Of a stretch of 64,000 bases of DNA, positions 60,261 through 64,000 are shown piece by piece (position 1 is the stretch's first letter; every line of letters starts with the position of its first letter). This DNA comes from Tillus elongatus (taxonomy: Eukaryota > Arthropoda > Insecta > Coleoptera > Cleridae), in contig OZ023265.1 of NCBI GenBank assembly GCA_964006375.1, forward strand, positions 15,421,252-15,485,251, in the 5' to 3' direction. The notes under the pieces were generated by a model. It did not search any database. It had not been told where the DNA came from and worked only from the letters and a program-made list of their open reading frames with translations. The translations under genes were made by a program, and so were the position numbers.

Positions 60261-62735
60261 AAGTTACCGGGAAGTTAGAGGGCCGCCAGCTTTTATACAG
60301 TGGAGATGGGCGTGGATCAAAATAAGATGTTAACTAGGGGGCGCCACTTGATTGTTTAACCTCCACTCCCGGATATTCTAATAAGATGTTCACTAATATA
60401 CTTCCTTGCCCAGATCCAACACAACCAAGAATTCTTGGATCACACTGGCAACTATAGCCAACCACAATCGAGCACAGGAAGCTACAAGGGAGTTATAATT
60501 ATGGTAACAAAACTAAATTTCAGAACGGTATGGTCTCATAGACCCACAAGTAAAGGTAACGGTAATGATCTAATTCTCAACAGCCCTGAAAACAAAACAC
60601 AAACACAAAACCAAAACACACCTATAATATGATAAAATAAGGGCTTTTATTAAGCTTCTTTGGCATACAAGAAATTATTAAAAGCTGTTCTAAAATTCTG
60701 ATCTAAAATAAAGAGTCTCTATTAGGTAACTGAAATGGCTTACTACAAAATAAATAAGATCTCTAATGAGTATGCATGATGTGCTCCAAAACTATAATTG
60801 TTCTATGGAAAAATTCCACTTTTCGTGCACGCAAAGCTTACAACGTATTTTCCTAAATAGTAATTAATTACACGTTAATTAAGTTAAGTGGCCTGATTAA
60901 ATATCATGTCCCAAAGAATAATCAATAAGCTTAACTAATGCTCACAATATACAATAACTGTGGTAACTATCAAAAGTGAAGCAATTATATTAACAAGGGT
61001 CTCATAAAAATCTCTACCACATTTCTTGAAGATTAAATAAAATAAATTCAGTTTGATTTTAGAAAATTTAACAGATGTGAATATTTAACATTTTAGCTTA
61101 TCAAGATCGTCCCTCTTATCACTCTATTCTTTATCACAAAACGGAAAATTCTTTCTTGAAATTCCTGGACTTCTAGGCCATAAAATTGCCAACAATTTCC
61201 ATACCAAACTAGGGCCTTTAAGGGTACGGGACTGCAACCACGGGAACAATGCAACAAACGGTAAGGCAATGCAACAACGGAAAGCGAAGACCTCCTCACT
61301 GAGATCCTAATTCATAAATCCCAGATTTCACAGCTGACGGGAATTATCGTTGTTCTTGACTAGCACACAAAACTCCATTTAATTCAATAGCCATACTTCG
61401 TTCGGTACATGAAAATTCGCTATTCCATGCGAGACTTATTCCACTAAAAATTCTCCTATGATACGTGAATTTGCCAAAGGTACTGCCCAATACAAAAACT
61501 GGCCGATACAATAATTGCCCAGCACAAGAGTTTTATACCCGATACTAGGATCTCTGCCTAACACAAATACTTCTATCCAACACAAGAATTTTCCACCCAG
61601 CACAAGAACCCTAAAAACAATAAGTAACGGAATGCTAGAGGTGTTATAGTTACGAGAGATGATTATTTCTTACCTCCAACGAGGGCATACGAAACTTTAA
61701 CGTGACAAGATCAAAGTGGTCCTTATATCCCCTCAAACGGGTATCTCTACAGTCTTCAACACCAAATCCATAAATTGCGATATCACCAAAAAGACTGCAG
61801 ATATTTTCTTAGTGCAATTAAATCCACTATGGGGATAATTCATATCCAACTTGCCTCTCAGAACGAACCACGTGTTAACTCCAACTCCTATCAACGAAAA
61901 ATCTCTCCGTCGAACCTTCCGGAATATTCGCATTCCCTATCTGACAGCCGGTAGCGCCACTCGTTCGCTCTCACTTCATCCTATCCGTCCCCAGCCATCT
62001 ATCCTTCTCAACATGCGGACCATTCTCGAACCACCAACATACTTAACCACAACGCCGGCGCGGCCGCCGACAAGATATACCGGGGGTAGTTCAAAGAGAA
62101 ATGATTTAACGAAAGATCTCAATTTTATTCAGTATACGAGGGATAGCCAGAAGAAATAACCACGATCGTCGCCAATAATTCTCTGTTTAAAGCAGAGGAG
62201 GAACCTCAAATACACCCAAACTAGCCTAGCTGTTTAGCTACTCATTTTATACTGTTACAACGTGATATGGATTTGTGTCACTATAATAGTCATAATTGTG
62301 TTTACTCTTGTCTTTAACTAGCACAAAATCAAAGAAATTTTCATTTTAACCAACTTTGTCAAGGGCCCACAAGCAAAAATCAATTCGTCAAATTAAATCA
62401 ATATCAAGCAGTTCCCAATGTAACTGAGCATGGTTTTGATGAAATTTTTCCCTTTTGATTATTCCACCAACACTTCGTCTACTAATGCCTACTTCCCTGC
62501 TTATGTTACGCGGTATGGGGTTTTCCAACAACAGCGCCAATTACCTTAAACTCGATTTCGCTATTTTCAGTGACAGGCTTTGTCTGTTGACTTTTTCGCA
62601 TGCGACACTTCCTGTTCTACAGAATATCTGCAACAGTCTCTGTACCACTCTCTTGGCTGGATAATGTCGAGATGGATATTTTTGAGAATAAACCCTCGCA
62701 GCCAGTAAACAATTTTCTTGACATTTCTCAATAAT
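60261..62735. other. Unassigned DNA with two local features
   Basis: No gene recognised. 61478-61612 is a degenerate short tandem repeat (listed separately). 61850-62110 is GC-rich, with GGCGCGGCCGCCG at about 62055, and open for 102 codons (rich in Pro, Thr, Arg) without a known domain; a promoter or first-exon region is possible but unproven. Confidence 0.3.
61478..61612 (+). repeat. Degenerate 17-21-bp tandem repeat, about 7 units
   Basis: Units of the pattern GCCCAACACAAGAATTTT: GCCCAATACAAAAACTG, GCCGATACAATAATT, GCCCAGCACAAGAGTTTTA, CCCGATACTAGGATCTCT, GCCTAACACAAATACTTC, TCCAACACAAGAATTTTC, CCCAGCACAAGAACCC. Confidence 0.75.
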
Positions 62736-63340
62736 AAGTGAGTGGTGAGACACGCAGCAATGTGCCGCCACCTAGTTGCGGAACCAAGTAGTATGTTGTC
62801 ACGCTAGCTCGAAATAACACAAAGTGTTAAAAAATAAAGACTGTATACAACCAACTAACATATTAATAAATTGTCAGCCCTGGTCCATTTCTACACTAAT
62901 ATAGGGACAAAGTATGCAAGGCTAGATGTATTTTCGCCACAATTAGAACCTTAGACCGGCTTCATTCTCATCAGAGCTCCTCAGTACGGCATACTAATTG
63001 TAGCGAAAACACACCTATAAAATAAAACGGCTACGGTAGCCAGCCTTCCAACACTAAGTCAGTGATGAGACACGCAGAAACGTGCCGCCACCTAGTTGCA
63101 GAACCAAGTAGTATGCTGTCACTCCAGCTCCAAATAACACAAAGTATTAAAAATAAAGACTGTATACAACCAACTAACAATTTAATAAATTGTCAGCTTT
63201 GGCCCATTTCTACCCTAATTAGGGACAAAGTGTGTAAGGTCTTAATTGTGGCGAGAATACATCTGGCCTTACATACTTTGTACCTATATTAGGGTAGAAA
63301 TGGGCAAGGGCTGAAAATCTATTAAATTGTTAGACGCGTG
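62736..63340 (-). repeat. FamC tandem repeat, two units plus an inverted end
   Basis: GTGGTGAGACACGCAGC at 62742 and GTGATGAGACACGCAG at 63062 mark two inverted-orientation units, period ~316. At 63235 the orientation flips: CCTTACATACTTTG ... CTATTAAATTGTTAG (63271-63331) mirrors 63177-63240, giving a ~65-bp inverted repeat with a short spacer. Confidence 0.88.
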
Positions 63341-63484
63341 CAGGGCAATAACTTTGCAAATGTCGAGCAATGTTCAAGAAGAAATCTTAAGGATGGTTAG
63401 ACTGTGTATCCAGGTCAATGGGCAAAATTTCGAATATTTCTAATGTATCGCTTTTTTAGATTTTTTTTTATGTTAATGACTCTG

Positions 63485-63598
<114 letters not shown>

Positions 63599-64000
63599 AG
63601 TTTTATTATTATGGTTTACTTCATTTTCTGTTAGCATAATTACAACTACCTTTATTTAACTGTGTTTCACTTTTTGTACGGTAAAAAATGAATAAGTCCA
63701 TAATATAACAATCATTGCATGTAGTTGCATTCGATAAGTTTTTGTGTCGACACATTATCTAGTTACAAGGATAGGATCAAATAATTTGCATCCTGACCAG
63801 GTCATTTTATTTCTGATAATTATATTTTAATTATTGATAAAACAAACACTTATTAGACGGAAGTAAGCTCACACAATGGGGATATAAAAACTGCTGACTT
63901 CCTTGTCAAGCAGACGTTTAGGTGTCACCTGACATTGTTTACATGCTCTGTGCCTCATACAGAGACAATCTTACAGTACCACTATTTTTAAAAGCGAAAC
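63599..64000. other. Unassigned AT-rich DNA
   Basis: Nothing recognised up to the window end. Confidence 0.4.

Overview
This is eukaryotic, AT-rich, gene-poor nuclear DNA, most likely from an insect. I infer this from the transposon families: a mellifera-type mariner, Tc1-like and mariner-like elements of arthropod type, several APE-type LINEs, and the 3' end of a LINE with a restriction-like endonuclease. I found no host protein-coding gene that I can defend. The window is a mosaic of decayed, nested mobile elements separated by unrecognised AT-rich DNA and an unusually large number of long (TA)n microsatellites.

Layout. 0-2.3 kb: two 3' fragments of an RLE-type LINE and one acidic repeat ORF. 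2.8-10.6 kb: repeated copies of a composite non-autonomous repeat (called Rep1 here), a ~310-bp tandem family (FamC) and (TA)n arrays. 11.3-13.1 kb: endonuclease half of a jockey/CR1-type LINE (LINE-A). 14.0-15.9 kb: a mariner-like element (MLE-1) with arms of hundreds of bases. 17.2-21.1 kb: dense Rep1 copies. 21.8-23.4 kb: a Tc1-like element (Tc1-1). 26.0-27.9 kb: a LINE 3' end with RNase H inserted in a 288-bp tandem repeat, with a 13-bp target-site duplication. 29.8-31.4 kb: LINE-A copy 2. 32.8-33.6 kb: MLE-3. 35.1-39.8 kb: a second Tc1-like element (Tc1-2) carrying a nested LINE-A copy and a nested MLE with ~350-bp inverted repeats. 42.2-46.3 kb: two unrelated LINEs facing away from a shared (TA)n array. 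49.0-50.3 kb: a near full-length dead mariner. 54.6-55.2 kb: a LINE 3' end. 57.0-60.3 kb: LINE-A copy 4 inside ~240-bp subterminal repeats next to MLE-4. 60.3-64 kb: unrecognised DNA, FamC tandem copies and an (ATT)n array.

Every transposon ORF is broken, and in most of them a catalytic residue is also lost or deleted (for example Tc1-2 first Asp to Asn, mariner third Asp to Gly, LINE-A2 YADD to YAND, LINE-C YADD to YADG, RLE PD to PA). Nothing here looks autonomously mobile today.

The most interesting signals are: the Rep1 family, with 39-bp inverted repeats, exchangeable modules and an internal short TATATATG tract that has apparently grown into 50-170-bp (TA)n arrays in many copies; hammerhead-ribozyme-like cores at four places, resembling Penelope-like element ends; and the time-ordered nesting inside Tc1-2.
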